From: Gammaproteobacteria bacterium
GTDB lineage: Bacteria; Pseudomonadota; Gammaproteobacteria; JABCZS01
Reading direction: 5' to 3'
Length of the DNA stretch: 64,000 nucleotides
Assembly (NCBI GenBank): GCA_013289605.1
Contig: JABCZS010000006.1
Span: 35,081 to 99,080, forward strand
The translations under genes were made by a program, and so were the position numbers. The notes below the pieces were generated by a model. The model made no database searches and was not told the origin of the DNA. It was given only the letters and a program-made list of their open reading frames with translations. Below are positions 20,127 to 29,281 of this stretch, in pieces (the first letter of the stretch is position 1; every line of letters begins with the position of its first letter).

Positions 20127-20915
20127 TTAGTAAGTAGCAATAGGTGCAGAAATTGCAGTGGCTTGATTCAAAATATCTTTTAGACCTGCATCAATAGTGT
20201 TGTCTAGTTTGTAACCATGGATACGCAAGGTCTCAGCGATAATTTCCTGGGTAGGGCGCGCATCTGCACGATCCTTTAATGCCATACACACCGTGCTTGC
20301 TATGTTATTTGATGCCTCATGGGTTTTATAAACCCATCTATTAAGCGTACCCGTAGGCAGAGGTGCTTGATACCCGTCCAAATTACTAATTATTCTTGCT
20401 CGAATCCTACTATCAGCAATCACTGCAGGGGTTTGCGAAACCAAACTCATCTCTGGCATTTTTTTTCGCATCTCGGGGTTGGCATACAAATCGCCGTAAT
20501 AGGCCGCCGTAATGACTGCATCTGTTTCATTGGCGCAATACACTACACCACCGCCATAGGTCGGCACACCCTCTGTATTAAAATTTGTAGTTTCTCGAGT
20601 GCCTATGATAACAACAGGCGGGAGGTAAGAATTCACATCACGATGAAGAACTTGGAGCACGGATTTAATATTAAATAAGGAACAGATTGTTTTTGTTATC
20701 GAATCGGGGTTAGAAGCAGCATAGCGTGGAGGATATATAATATAGCAATCTGCTTTATCAGTGAGAATGTTAGGCTGGATGGGTCCTCTTTCTTCAAAAG
20801 AGGTAGGCAGTGTTACTGATTTAATAGTTTTGCCTACCGGATCCGCTACGTCCCCCGCCTCTGGGGATAACGTTACTTTGCCCGTCATTTTAATTTTGAG
20901 GATATTGTAATGCAT
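20127..20915 (-). CDS. Orphan protein, unknown function
   Basis: I recognise no family. ATG 20915 (MHYNILKIKMTG) gives 262 residues. An in-frame GTG at 20954 is possible, but a TATAAT box (20931-20936) lies inside that extension, which favours the shorter form. No signal peptide or membrane helix. The middle (about residues 50-140) alternates beta-like and helical segments: ADCYIIYPPRYAA, SYLPPVVIIGTRE, then VPTYGGGVVYCANETDAVITAAYYGDLY. The C-terminus is helical. It stands alone next to the ankyrin gene. Confidence 0.55.
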   Translation of the reverse strand: MHYNILKIKMTGKVTLSPEAGDVADPVGKTIKSVTLPTSFEERGPIQPNILTDKADCYIIYPPRYAASNPDSITKTICSLFNIKSVLQVLHRDVNSYLPPVVIIGTRETTNFNTEGVPTYGGGVVYCANETDAVITAAYYGDLYANPEMRKKMPEMSLVSQTPAVIADSRIRARIISNLDGYQAPLPTGTLNRWVYKTHEASNNIASTVCMALKDRADARPTQEIIAETLRIHGYKLDNTIDAGLKDILNQATAISAPIATY

Positions 20916-21219
20916 TGCTGGATCCCAAAGATTATATAGTTCTAAAGATAACACATAAGTATGCAGTTACAGATCTAACACATTATCTTTGTTTAATCAA
21001 TTAGTTCACTTAATTTATGATTGATTGGAAGCAGGGTCGCTTTAGACGCACTAGACAGCCAATATAAAAATAGCTTAAAGATCAAGCGATTATCAGGGAA
21101 TGCCTTAAATTGTCCCATGCCCCTCAAATATTAATTTAATATATTTATCAAAAGCTTAAGAGTTTTCCAGGCTCAAAAAGTGATTGCATCCCTCCCATTA
21201 ACTGTGTTAGAATACTTAC
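20916..21219. other. Intergenic region between the orphan gene and the ankyrin gene
   Basis: This 304-base gap holds no gene that I can support. It contains the -10 box of the minus-strand orphan (20931-20936), an AT-rich tract near 21125-21150 and, at its end, the promoter of the ankyrin gene. I see no inverted repeat longer than 7 bases. Confidence 0.6.
21184..21213 (+). promoter_or_regulatory. Promoter of the ankyrin gene, predicted leaderless
   Basis: TTGCAT (21184-21189) and TAGAAT (21208-21213) are 18 bases apart, and TGT before TAGAAT makes an extended -10. The expected start site is the A of the ATG at 21220, six bases after the box, so the message would have no leader. No Shine-Dalgarno is visible upstream of the ATG. 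Confidence 0.6.
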
Positions 21220-24200
21220 ATGATTTTTAGAAAAACCCTCCAGCAACAAATCAAGCACTTAGAACGTGTTCGAATTCCTGAAATCCGACAAACACTGCGT
21301 CAAGCAAAATTAAGTGAACCGTATATTACCGATATCCTCAATGATATACAGACTACGCTGGCCTATTTAAAACATCTTGATCGTGAATACAAAGATGAGG
21401 CCACATTAGACAAACAATTACGCTACTTATTTAAAATACGCTGGGCAGCGATTAAGAAAACCTCAGCGGCCTATGTGGAATCCCCTTTTACTCCCGCCAA
21501 TCTTGCGTGTGAACAATTAGCGATCGCTATCGCAAAACCTAATGAACCCGTTGCACAAATTCTAATGCATACGATAAAAGCGAATCATTATGAAAATGCG
21601 GGGGAGAGTTTACAAAGCCTGACTGAAAATCCTGATCGCACCCTGGCCTACCATAAATTTATTATCAGTCATGATGAAAAAGCCATTATTCCGCTAAAAG
21701 ATTGGGTAGGTTTGCATGATAGACAAGAAAATAAACCTTTTTTATACCATATGTATCGCGTCAATTCTGATGGCCAATATCAAATAGATCCGACACGTTA
21801 TCATGAACCACGCTATTGTGATTCATTCGTTACGACGCGTTTATCACCCGAGGATCTGAGCAATCTTAAACAAGTTTCCGCATCTTTTGAAAAATATATT
21901 GACGGCATCATCCAATGGGAAAATAAATCCGCACAAACATTTACGCCACATTTAAGAAAACTTTGTCAAGACTGTCTGGATAATGGTGTCAGCAGTCGCA
22001 AAAAAAATGACCGAGGTGCAGCCACCGATTCAAAACCACATCCAGATGTCTACCCACTAATTCGCGAATTTCTGACGAAGTGGTTTGCATTGAGTGGCGA
22101 GGAAAGAGATAGAATTGGGGCTTTAAGAGATTCTAATACAGGATTTACTTTAAGCGATCATATCCTAGTATTTCGCTCCACCGCGGCCGCGGAAAAAACA
22201 GATAATGAACAATCTCAGCTACCCGCACTGACCGAAGAAGAAAATCAAAAACGTATCGCTAATAATATACATACCTGCGTGGAAATCAATGCAGCAGCCG
22301 TCACGGTGATCCTCGATACGAACAGTGTCGATCTGACCCCACTCATCCCTAAACAAACCTATTTTGCCCCCCAACCCACACCGCATAACAATCGTTATCA
22401 ACTGGAACAAAGCCGTTTAGCAAATAACATGGTAGCTTATGGACCGTGTTTGTATCAAGACAAAATAAATAATAAACCCCATCGATTTAATCTTTATTAT
22501 CAAGCTGGGTGCATCGCAACACATATTCCTGAATTAAATGAAAATAACGAATTTGCGTTGCAATGTGCGCTTAATTCCGATGCCATCGATCTAGTGAAAC
22601 ACTTTGTTGAAAGTGTTGATATCAAAAAATTTGACAACTTATTATCATTTGCAGTCAAGCATAAAGATATTGATCTCATCATATTAGCCATAAAACGTGG
22701 GGTTAACCTCGATACAAAAATTAATGCAAATGATGACACCATTCTTCATGTCGCTGCCCAAAATAACTGGGAAAATGTGATTGATGCGTGTCTTGCACAA
22801 AGCAAATTTGATATTAATGCTAGAAATACATTCATGCAGCCCCCCCTTTTTACCGCTGCAAAATTTGGGCGCACCAGCATTGTTAAAAAATTAATTCAGG
22901 CAAAAGCTGATGTGAGCTGCCACACTGAAAGCCATTTTGAAGCCCTGCATGCTGCCGTACAATATGGACATTTAAGTACTGTCGAAGCATTGATAGAAGA
23001 AGGCAAAGCGGATATCAATGCACAGTTTGAAAAACAATTGACGCCCTTGATGTATGCCATTCAATATGGGCATGTATCAATCGTTAGAGTTTTAGTTGAA
23101 AAATATCTCTGTGATATCAATATTAGTTGTTCCATTAAATTTGTAGGACGCACTAAAAGAGATGATCGTTTTACAGCGTTGCATTATGCAGCGTACCTGG
23201 GTAATCCTGTCATTATGAAAATTTTACTCGACGCACGTAAGATTAACGACATCGATGTATTAAATGAAGAAGGAAACACTCCCTTGCGGGTTGCTTTTGA
23301 TTTTCACAATATCGAAGCGATGAGACTGCTTATTCTTGGTGGCGCAAATTTTAGTGGACAATATAATAAAAAAAGTCTATTAGACTGGGCAATTAATTTA
23401 AATTATCGCTCTTTAATTGGTGCTATCATTCCTAAAATTAGCGCTGAGGAAAGAAAAGAATACCTTAAAAAAGCTTGCAGCAGAGGCTGGCCGCATGTTG
23501 CCAAGGCATGCTTGTCAGCTGATTTTTTTCTAGCATACCCCCCTAAGGAATTAATTGACTTACTCCTCATTGCCATAAACAAAGATCACTTTTCAGTAGC
23601 AAAAGAACTTGTATTGTCTGGGGTGAATTTAACATTAAAGCCTGATAAAAATACACTGATGCATATTTTGTTTGCTGAAGGCCAAGATGTCATCGAAGCC
23701 TGCCATAAACAAAAAGTAAATATTAACCTTAAAAATCATCTCGGCATGACGCCATTAATGTGTACGGTTGAAAACAACCATACACACATTACAGATAAAT
23801 TATTAGCCTGTGAAGATATTGATCTCACTGCCACCAACCTCGCAGGCAATAATGTCTTACATATAGCCGTCTTAAATCAAGACTTATCAGTCATAGAACA
23901 TTTACTGGGCAGAAATTTAGATTTCAATGCCAGAAATAAAAATGAGATGACTGCTTTACATATGGCTGCAAATCAACAAGACAAAGACGCGGTTGCGTTT
24001 TTACTCACTGGAGGCGCTGATATTAATCTTAAAACAAAAACCACCCTACACAATAAATTAGGCAGTGATTGTACAGCATTACATATTGCAGCATTTCATG
24101 GTGCAACGGAAATGGTTGAAACAATGCTGCAGGTTAAAACGCTTAATACGCTTGAAGATAAAAATAGCAATGGATACGATGCTTTGCATTTGGCAGCGAT

Positions 24201-24600
24201 CAATCACCACAGTGACGTGATCCGTCATATCGCGCCTAGGGTTTCATTTGATACGCTGATACAACATCCTAAACTACATTTAGTGTGTGCTTGTTTTACA
24301 CAGGCAGAATTACTTGCAAACTTAGGTAATCATCCGCAAAGATATGCTTTAATCCTCGCACAAAGCGAATTACTACAATTAAGAGATCAGTGGGTCAAAT
24401 TGCCTAGCACAAGAACGCGTATCGTTGATTTAGAGCGAAACATTGTTTTGCAACTAGACCGCTATAAACATCCGCCTGCACAAGGCACACAAACTCCTTT
24501 AACCACGCACGTGGCGGGCAGCGAAAATACTCTAAAAAGTTTTCGCGATAATGAGGTACCCGTTCAAAGCGGAGTAGTCATGCAAAATTCAATACATTAG
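21220..24600 (+). CDS. Large ankyrin-repeat protein, candidate host-directed effector
   Basis: A 1126-residue protein. Residues 1-440 form a unique region with a helical start (ERVRIPEIRQTLRQAKLSEPY) and no family I know. From about 465 to 1020 there are many ankyrin repeats, for example DDTILHVAAQNNWENVIDACL, FTALHYAAYLGNPVIMKILL, MTALHMAANQQDKDAVAFLL and CTALHIAAFHGATEMVETML. The last 100 residues are polar. No signal peptide or membrane segment. Such proteins in Legionella and Coxiella are often type IV secretion substrates that act in the host cell; that is inference here. It is monocistronic, with no downstream operon partner. Confidence 0.9.
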   Translation: MIFRKTLQQQIKHLERVRIPEIRQTLRQAKLSEPYITDILNDIQTTLAYLKHLDREYKDEATLDKQLRYLFKIRWAAIKKTSAAYVESPFTPANLACEQLAIAIAKPNEPVAQILMHTIKANHYENAGESLQSLTENPDRTLAYHKFIISHDEKAIIPLKDWVGLHDRQENKPFLYHMYRVNSDGQYQIDPTRYHEPRYCDSFVTTRLSPEDLSNLKQVSASFEKYIDGIIQWENKSAQTFTPHLRKLCQDCLDNGVSSRKKNDRGAATDSKPHPDVYPLIREFLTKWFALSGEERDRIGALRDSNTGFTLSDHILVFRSTAAAEKTDNEQSQLPALTEEENQKRIANNIHTCVEINAAAVTVILDTNSVDLTPLIPKQTYFAPQPTPHNNRYQLEQSRLANNMVAYGPCLYQDKINNKPHRFNLYYQAGCIATHIPELNENNEFALQCALNSDAIDLVKHFVESVDIKKFDNLLSFAVKHKDIDLIILAIKRGVNLDTKINANDDTILHVAAQNNWENVIDACLAQSKFDINARNTFMQPPLFTAAKFGRTSIVKKLIQAKADVSCHTESHFEALHAAVQYGHLSTVEALIEEGKADINAQFEKQLTPLMYAIQYGHVSIVRVLVEKYLCDINISCSIKFVGRTKRDDRFTALHYAAYLGNPVIMKILLDARKINDIDVLNEEGNTPLRVAFDFHNIEAMRLLILGGANFSGQYNKKSLLDWAINLNYRSLIGAIIPKISAEERKEYLKKACSRGWPHVAKACLSADFFLAYPPKELIDLLLIAINKDHFSVAKELVLSGVNLTLKPDKNTLMHILFAEGQDVIEACHKQKVNINLKNHLGMTPLMCTVENNHTHITDKLLACEDIDLTATNLAGNNVLHIAVLNQDLSVIEHLLGRNLDFNARNKNEMTALHMAANQQDKDAVAFLLTGGADINLKTKTTLHNKLGSDCTALHIAAFHGATEMVETMLQVKTLNTLEDKNSNGYDALHLAAINHHSDVIRHIAPRVSFDTLIQHPKLHLVCACFTQAELLANLGNHPQRYALILAQSELLQLRDQWVKLPSTRTRIVDLERNIVLQLDRYKHPPAQGTQTPLTTHVAGSENTLKSFRDNEVPVQSGVVMQNSIH

Positions 24601-24628
24601 GTGTCTTACTCAGGATGGAAAAAGAAAT

Positions 24629-24650
24629 AGAGACGCTAAAGCGCGTCTCT
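24629..24650 (+). terminator. Stem-loop downstream of the ankyrin gene
   Basis: An 8-base GC-rich stem (AGAGACGC / GCGTCTCT) with loop TAAAGC starts 29 bases after the ankyrin stop codon. There is no T run behind it, so it may be a Rho-assisted or 3'-protecting hairpin rather than a classical terminator. Confidence 0.4.
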
Positions 24651-24747
24651 AGGAAACATTGGCATCTTACGACACACTTGTTTCAATACCACACACAACG
24701 GATTAACGAAAACTAGCGGCCACACGCAGCATGCCGCTTAAAACTCA

Positions 24748-24933
24748 TTATGCAAGGACTTTGGCATAAGCTTGATAAGTTTCGATTTCAGTGGTAATTT
24801 CATGAAATCTCAGTTCTTTCAGGCAGTTTTGCAATGCCTCTTCTTCCTTAGCCATTTTATCTTGCAACTCAGTTATGTTGCTTAAATAGTTATCAATCGC
24901 TTTTTCTAATTTTTTTACGTATTGTTGGTCCAT
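24748..24933 (-). CDS. Small coiled-coil protein, unknown
   Basis: Sixty-one residues from ATG 24933, which has GGAG seven bases upstream; the longer in-frame form starting at 24957 lacks one. The sequence is a nearly continuous amphipathic helix with heptad-like spacing (YVKKLEKAIDNYLSNITELQDKMAKEEEAL). Not recognised. It may be a small scaffold or chaperone-like partner, but the neighbours give no clue. Confidence 0.5.
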   Translation of the reverse strand: MDQQYVKKLEKAIDNYLSNITELQDKMAKEEEALQNCLKELRFHEITTEIETYQAYAKVLA

Positions 24934-25061
24934 AACCACTCCTTCAAAATGAGCCACAATGTCATTAAAGCGTAGTGGCCTATACTATGGTAGTATGAAA
25001 TTAGGCGCTGAAATCCAGCGGTCAAATTATACAGTTAGATAATTGGCCAATATGAGGACTT

Positions 25062-26252
25062 ATGCAAGCATTTAATATGACACGCACGGCATGGCTTACT
25101 TGTCTAGTCGCAGCCCTATTCCCCTTTTATTCATTTTTTCAAATGAATCTTTTTAATGTCATGGGCCCGCATTTAGTAGAGGCAAATCATTTCACGCTTT
25201 TTCAGGTCGGCCTACTCTCGGCAAGTTTTTTATATGCCCAAGCCGCACTTTTAATTATCGCGGGTTTAATTTTAGATAGATATTCTACCCGCCGCATTAT
25301 TCTCATCGCGATGACGATGGTTGCAACCGGCACATTAATGTTCGCCTTCGGGCATTCCATTGGGGTATTATTTTTTGCAAGGATCCTCACCGGTTGCGCC
25401 CATGCTTTTGCAATACTGGGCTGTTTTCAACTGATAGTGCGCTACTTCCCTGTAGATAAAAACTCCCTGTTAATGGGTATAGTCATTACCATCGCGTTAT
25501 GTGGTGGCCTGTGCGCACAAACGCCCTTTTTATTAGTGGTCAATACCCTGGGCATGCATACTGCCATGTTACTCAATGCCTTATTAGGTTACGTGATCAC
25601 GATACTCTTATTTGGAGTGCTTGTGGATCCGCCTCCTCAAAACGAGAACAATCGTGTTGCTATAGAAAAAATTCCTATTCTTTTACAATTAAAAACAATA
25701 ATGACCACTATGCAAAATTGGTTATGTGGTTTTTATGCGAGCATCATGAGTTTTCCTTTGTTGGTATTAGGGGCGGCCTGGGGGGCATCCTATTTGGTCG
25801 ATGCGCATATGATTTCCAAACTTGAGGCAACAAGCGCCACCCTGATGATTTTTATTGGCATGATAATCGGCACCCCTATTGCAGGTGCGATTGCAGATTT
25901 TTCAAAATATAAACGAAATGTGCTTATCGCAAGTCCTGCGCTCATGGCGTTAGTATTTCTAATCATTATTTTATTTAAACCTCTGCCTTTATCTATACTC
26001 ATCCTTTTATTTTTTATCAAAGGATTATTATCTGGGCCGCAAGTATTGGTTTATCCGATGATAGTGAGCAATAATAATCCGCAGCTTGCAGGCCTTGCCC
26101 TAGGGTTTTCATCCACACTGATTATTTTATGTGGCGCGATTGCGCAAACCTTATTGAGCGGCCTTGCTGCAACCTTAGGTTTTGATTTAGCTATTTTCTT
26201 ATTGCCTATGGCCTTACTGCTGTGCGTGATCCTCGCATTAAAAATAAAATAA
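25062..26252 (+). CDS. Major facilitator superfamily transporter
   Basis: A 396-residue membrane protein with about 12 predicted helices. The MFS A-motif region between helices 2 and 3 reads LILDRYSTRRIILI, and RILTGCAHAFAILGCFQLI lies near helix 4. A matching loop in the second half reads GAIADFSKYKRNVLIA. The substrate cannot be told from sequence. A GAGGA site precedes the ATG. The next gene begins 14 bases downstream, so the two form an operon. Confidence 0.88.
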   Translation: MQAFNMTRTAWLTCLVAALFPFYSFFQMNLFNVMGPHLVEANHFTLFQVGLLSASFLYAQAALLIIAGLILDRYSTRRIILIAMTMVATGTLMFAFGHSIGVLFFARILTGCAHAFAILGCFQLIVRYFPVDKNSLLMGIVITIALCGGLCAQTPFLLVVNTLGMHTAMLLNALLGYVITILLFGVLVDPPPQNENNRVAIEKIPILLQLKTIMTTMQNWLCGFYASIMSFPLLVLGAAWGASYLVDAHMISKLEATSATLMIFIGMIIGTPIAGAIADFSKYKRNVLIASPALMALVFLIIILFKPLPLSILILLFFIKGLLSGPQVLVYPMIVSNNNPQLAGLALGFSSTLIILCGAIAQTLLSGLAATLGFDLAIFLLPMALLLCVILALKIK

Positions 26253-26266
26253 AGAGGGATAAAGTA

Positions 26267-27544
26267 ATGTTACAAGAATTGACTTGGAATGAAGTACGCA
26301 ATGAGGTCAAAGCCGTTAATATTGATTTATATCATAGTATTGAAGCCATACGTCCAGATCCTTCATTTACTTTATACAAAGTCAATTATTCTTTTGGGGA
26401 TTTAATGATCAAACGGGGGCAATTACAGCTGCCTACAATAGAGGGCTTACTCTCCTTCTCAGAAGCAACACTGAATGTGAAAACGCGCAAGAACCTTGCT
26501 TATAGTCCCATTCCGTTATTATTAGTGTTAAACAATTCCTGTGAAGTATTCATTACCAATAATGAGCGTATTATTCCTATGCATTTTGCTAAAAGTGGCG
26601 CGTTAATAGGATTGTTTGAATCCCTGGATTATTTGAGTCATACCCAAAGTGCGCCCTTATGGGATGTCTCCGCGGGCGCCCGATCACTTTTTATGCTGCC
26701 ACACATTACCGAAAAGCAAGGCATTAGCCGTTTGATGAAAGCGTATCGTCTGCCGCATAATATCCAACTCAAATCTTTAAGTGATCAATGGGAAATTTTT
26801 AAACGTATCGCGGAAAAAGAGAAAACCGCCAATCCCTGGTCTTGTGAAATTCTGCTTTTTTCAAAAAAATGGTTTGATATGGAAAAAGATCTGGCTTGGT
26901 CTGAATTTTACCGTTACGTTTTTCAATGCGGCTGGCAACGTATTCAATTTACATTCAACCAAATTGAGCGGGCATTTATTTGGCAAGCCATCATTGAAGT
27001 CGTGGAAAAGCGCAATTTAAAACCTAGGCATTATATTGCTGACACGGTGAAACATTTATTTGCGATCGCGTCGAATCGCTACCCGGGGTTTATCCCTATC
27101 GATCAGGAATACGATGCCGCACCGATTAGGCTGTTACAAGACATATTTACCCAAGTGTATGGTTTAAAAAACTATTACCCTACGTTTATGGGTACCCGCT
27201 CATTAGATCAACTGAATGAGCAGCCGGTCTATTACTCATTAAATTTACCGACCTTGGTTGAAGGTATTCCCCCTTTAGAAAAAAAATCTAACCGCATTAT
27301 GGTGGATTTACGTGAAGTCAAATTATTAATCGATACCTTTAAAGAACGTTCTTCTTTTCTTGAGCAACATCCTAAATTTAAGCATATCAAATTTGATTAT
27401 TATCACACGGAAAAAGATATTTATGGTGAAGTAAAACTAAGCGCTGAGATTGCGCTAGAAGATCATCGGTTTTTATATCCAGATCAGGAGTTTTGTATGC
27501 ACAGCCCGTTTTGGCGAGGGTGCATAAAAATCAGTAATAATTAA
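26267..27544 (+). CDS. Conserved-looking protein of unknown function, co-transcribed with the MFS transporter
   Basis: A 425-residue soluble protein starting at ATG 26267 with AGAGGG upstream. I recognise no domain. Notable segments are FTLYKVNYSFGDLMIKRGQLQLP near the start, WDVSAGARSLFMLPHI in the middle, and YYPTFMGTRSLDQLNEQPVYYSLNLP towards the end. No membrane helices. The AGARSLFMLP segment and the mixed alpha/beta pattern suggest an enzyme. Its stop codon overlaps that of the convergent dehydrogenase-like gene by 3 bases. Confidence 0.6.
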   Translation: MLQELTWNEVRNEVKAVNIDLYHSIEAIRPDPSFTLYKVNYSFGDLMIKRGQLQLPTIEGLLSFSEATLNVKTRKNLAYSPIPLLLVLNNSCEVFITNNERIIPMHFAKSGALIGLFESLDYLSHTQSAPLWDVSAGARSLFMLPHITEKQGISRLMKAYRLPHNIQLKSLSDQWEIFKRIAEKEKTANPWSCEILLFSKKWFDMEKDLAWSEFYRYVFQCGWQRIQFTFNQIERAFIWQAIIEVVEKRNLKPRHYIADTVKHLFAIASNRYPGFIPIDQEYDAAPIRLLQDIFTQVYGLKNYYPTFMGTRSLDQLNEQPVYYSLNLPTLVEGIPPLEKKSNRIMVDLREVKLLIDTFKERSSFLEQHPKFKHIKFDYYHTEKDIYGEVKLSAEIALEDHRFLYPDQEFCMHSPFWRGCIKISNN

Positions 27545-29007
27545 AGTTTTGCCATTACTTTAAATTGCTTGTTGTTACTAAAAGAATTATTTGGATAATC
27601 CACTAGCGTGCCTACACTGTGATCAGCTATCCATCTAGGGTGCTGAAAATTATTGATCGGCAGTTGTTGTATTTCTGGATCATTTTGTTGCAAATCACCT
27701 AATTCTGCTTGCCAGAGTCCCACCACAAAACGCTGCACCTCAGGGTCTAACATAATATTTTTCGAATCCGTTGGGTCACCGCTTTCTAATAATTTAAAAC
27801 CAAATACCGCCGCGCAGGCTAATAAGCCACGTATTAGGGAAAAGGGTAACTCGGGATCAGGGGTCTCGGCGCGAGAAAAATTACAGGGCAAACCCGCTTT
27901 GATCACAAAAAGTCTATTGCCCATGCTTGTTTTGATCTCTATGTCTGACATGGTATCGATAACCACGGTCGCCCCTTTGTCAGAATCCAGTAATTTTTGG
28001 ATATTTAATAAAAGCTCCGTCACTTCTTTATCCTCTGAAGTAAGACTCGCTATATGTCTATCCCAGCCATTAATGGCTAATAAATTGATTCCTTTAGTAA
28101 TGTCTTGTCCAGTACAACCAAAAATATAATGAGAATTCACCATTAAATAAGATAAATTATTGGCCTTAGTCAAATTACGGGTCACAACTATGCTATTCAT
28201 GACGATAGGATCTTGATCGTACACCACTGTTTTATAACCCGCTGAAACTAAATATTTGACCAAAGCCTTACCAATTGCACCATAGCCCACTACCCCAATT
28301 ACGGTCTTTTCTTTATCTATGGTTTCAAACAAGGGTTTTAATCGCTCGAGTGCCGATCTTTGGATAAAAAGAGGTTCTAAGAGTTGCTTGGCGGCACACT
28401 GGGCCACATTAATAATCTTGATGCGAGATTCACGCACATTCATACTGTAACGACTACTGCGGGTTTGATCCACAGCAATGACCTCGTAGTCATCTAAGGG
28501 CGGCGCGTAATCAATCACCGCAGCGCCATCCGTAAGAATCATGATCTTTTTAATGTTATTTTTTTTACAATGGTCAAGAAAGGCTTCCCAGAGTTTTTTC
28601 ACATCCTGATTATGCGCTTTGACATATTCACCCAAGCGTCCCGGCTTGGTGCCATCAATAATATACAAACCTAATTGCTTGAGTATATAGGCTACCCCAG
28701 GATCAGTAGAATAGCATTTCCCCGCAAAAAACATATTTTCCGGGCGGGCGCCCATTAAGGTAAACATTTTAAATAAACTGCCGGTAGTCGGTAGTAAATG
28801 TTGAACACCTATAAACCCAACGTCCTTCATATCAGGCAAGGTTGCCGTTTTTTTTAGGTGGGCCAGGATATTATCCAGCACAGGCAGTTCTGGAAAATAA
28901 CTCCAAAGAAGCTGCGCCGTAGGCTTTGAAAAGTTAGCCGATTTGCTATGTATGGCTAATCTTGATGTCGCTGTCGTTGACTGTAGATGCTGCTTAAATG
29001 GCATCAT
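27541..29007 (-). CDS. S-adenosylhomocysteinase-like NAD-binding protein, probably without hydrolase activity
   Basis: A 488-residue protein laid out like S-adenosylhomocysteine hydrolase. Substrate-domain segments: QHLLPTTGSLFKMFTLMGA, FAGKCYSTDPGVAYILKQLG, ILTDGAAVIDY. Then comes a Rossmann fold with GVVGYGAIGKALVKYLVSAGYKTVVYDQDP at about 240-270, and YIFGCTGQDI. By eye the hydrolase residues are altered: the EETTTG loop reads QTRSSR, and KxKFDN reads KQLLEP. It is more likely a divergent dehydrogenase or a binding protein. ATG 29007 has GGGGA upstream at normal spacing; the TTG at 29016 does not. Confidence 0.7.
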   Translation of the reverse strand: MMPFKQHLQSTTATSRLAIHSKSANFSKPTAQLLWSYFPELPVLDNILAHLKKTATLPDMKDVGFIGVQHLLPTTGSLFKMFTLMGARPENMFFAGKCYSTDPGVAYILKQLGLYIIDGTKPGRLGEYVKAHNQDVKKLWEAFLDHCKKNNIKKIMILTDGAAVIDYAPPLDDYEVIAVDQTRSSRYSMNVRESRIKIINVAQCAAKQLLEPLFIQRSALERLKPLFETIDKEKTVIGVVGYGAIGKALVKYLVSAGYKTVVYDQDPIVMNSIVVTRNLTKANNLSYLMVNSHYIFGCTGQDITKGINLLAINGWDRHIASLTSEDKEVTELLLNIQKLLDSDKGATVVIDTMSDIEIKTSMGNRLFVIKAGLPCNFSRAETPDPELPFSLIRGLLACAAVFGFKLLESGDPTDSKNIMLDPEVQRFVVGLWQAELGDLQQNDPEIQQLPINNFQHPRWIADHSVGTLVDYPNNSFSNNKQFKVMAKL

Positions 29008-29242
29008 AAAACTCAATCCCCAGTTTTTATAGTTATCTAGTTTGGTTGTTTGTATGATACACCAATTGGCCCCAAAATTGCAGCATTAATGTTAGCTTAA
29101 ATACTAACTCATGGGTTTAAGCCTTACTCGCTCAACTATTGACATTCCCTTTAAGATTTTGGATAAAAAACCGCTTTATGGTTATATGAATTATTCTGGA
29201 CTAAGAGGGGCAGGGATGACCTCAAGAGCCATTTAAAACAAT

Positions 29243-29272
29243 GTCAGGCTGAATAACTGCTTTCAGCCTGAC
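29243..29272 (-). terminator. Terminator of the hendecad-repeat gene
   Basis: An 11-base perfect stem (GTCAGGCTGAA / TTCAGCCTGAC) with an 8-base loop. On the minus strand it is followed by ATTGTTTTAAAT, ten bases past the stop of the gene at 29282. The stem is symmetric and could also act on the plus strand, where the tail is weaker. Confidence 0.65.
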
Positions 29273-29281
29273 AGGTCTTAT

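Noticed and set aside
21125..21150. A PmrA-box-like sequence (ATTAATTTAATAT) upstream of the ankyrin gene
   Set aside because: The TTAAT half-sites are 5 bases apart instead of one helix turn, and the tract is simply AT-rich. Not enough to claim PmrA control.
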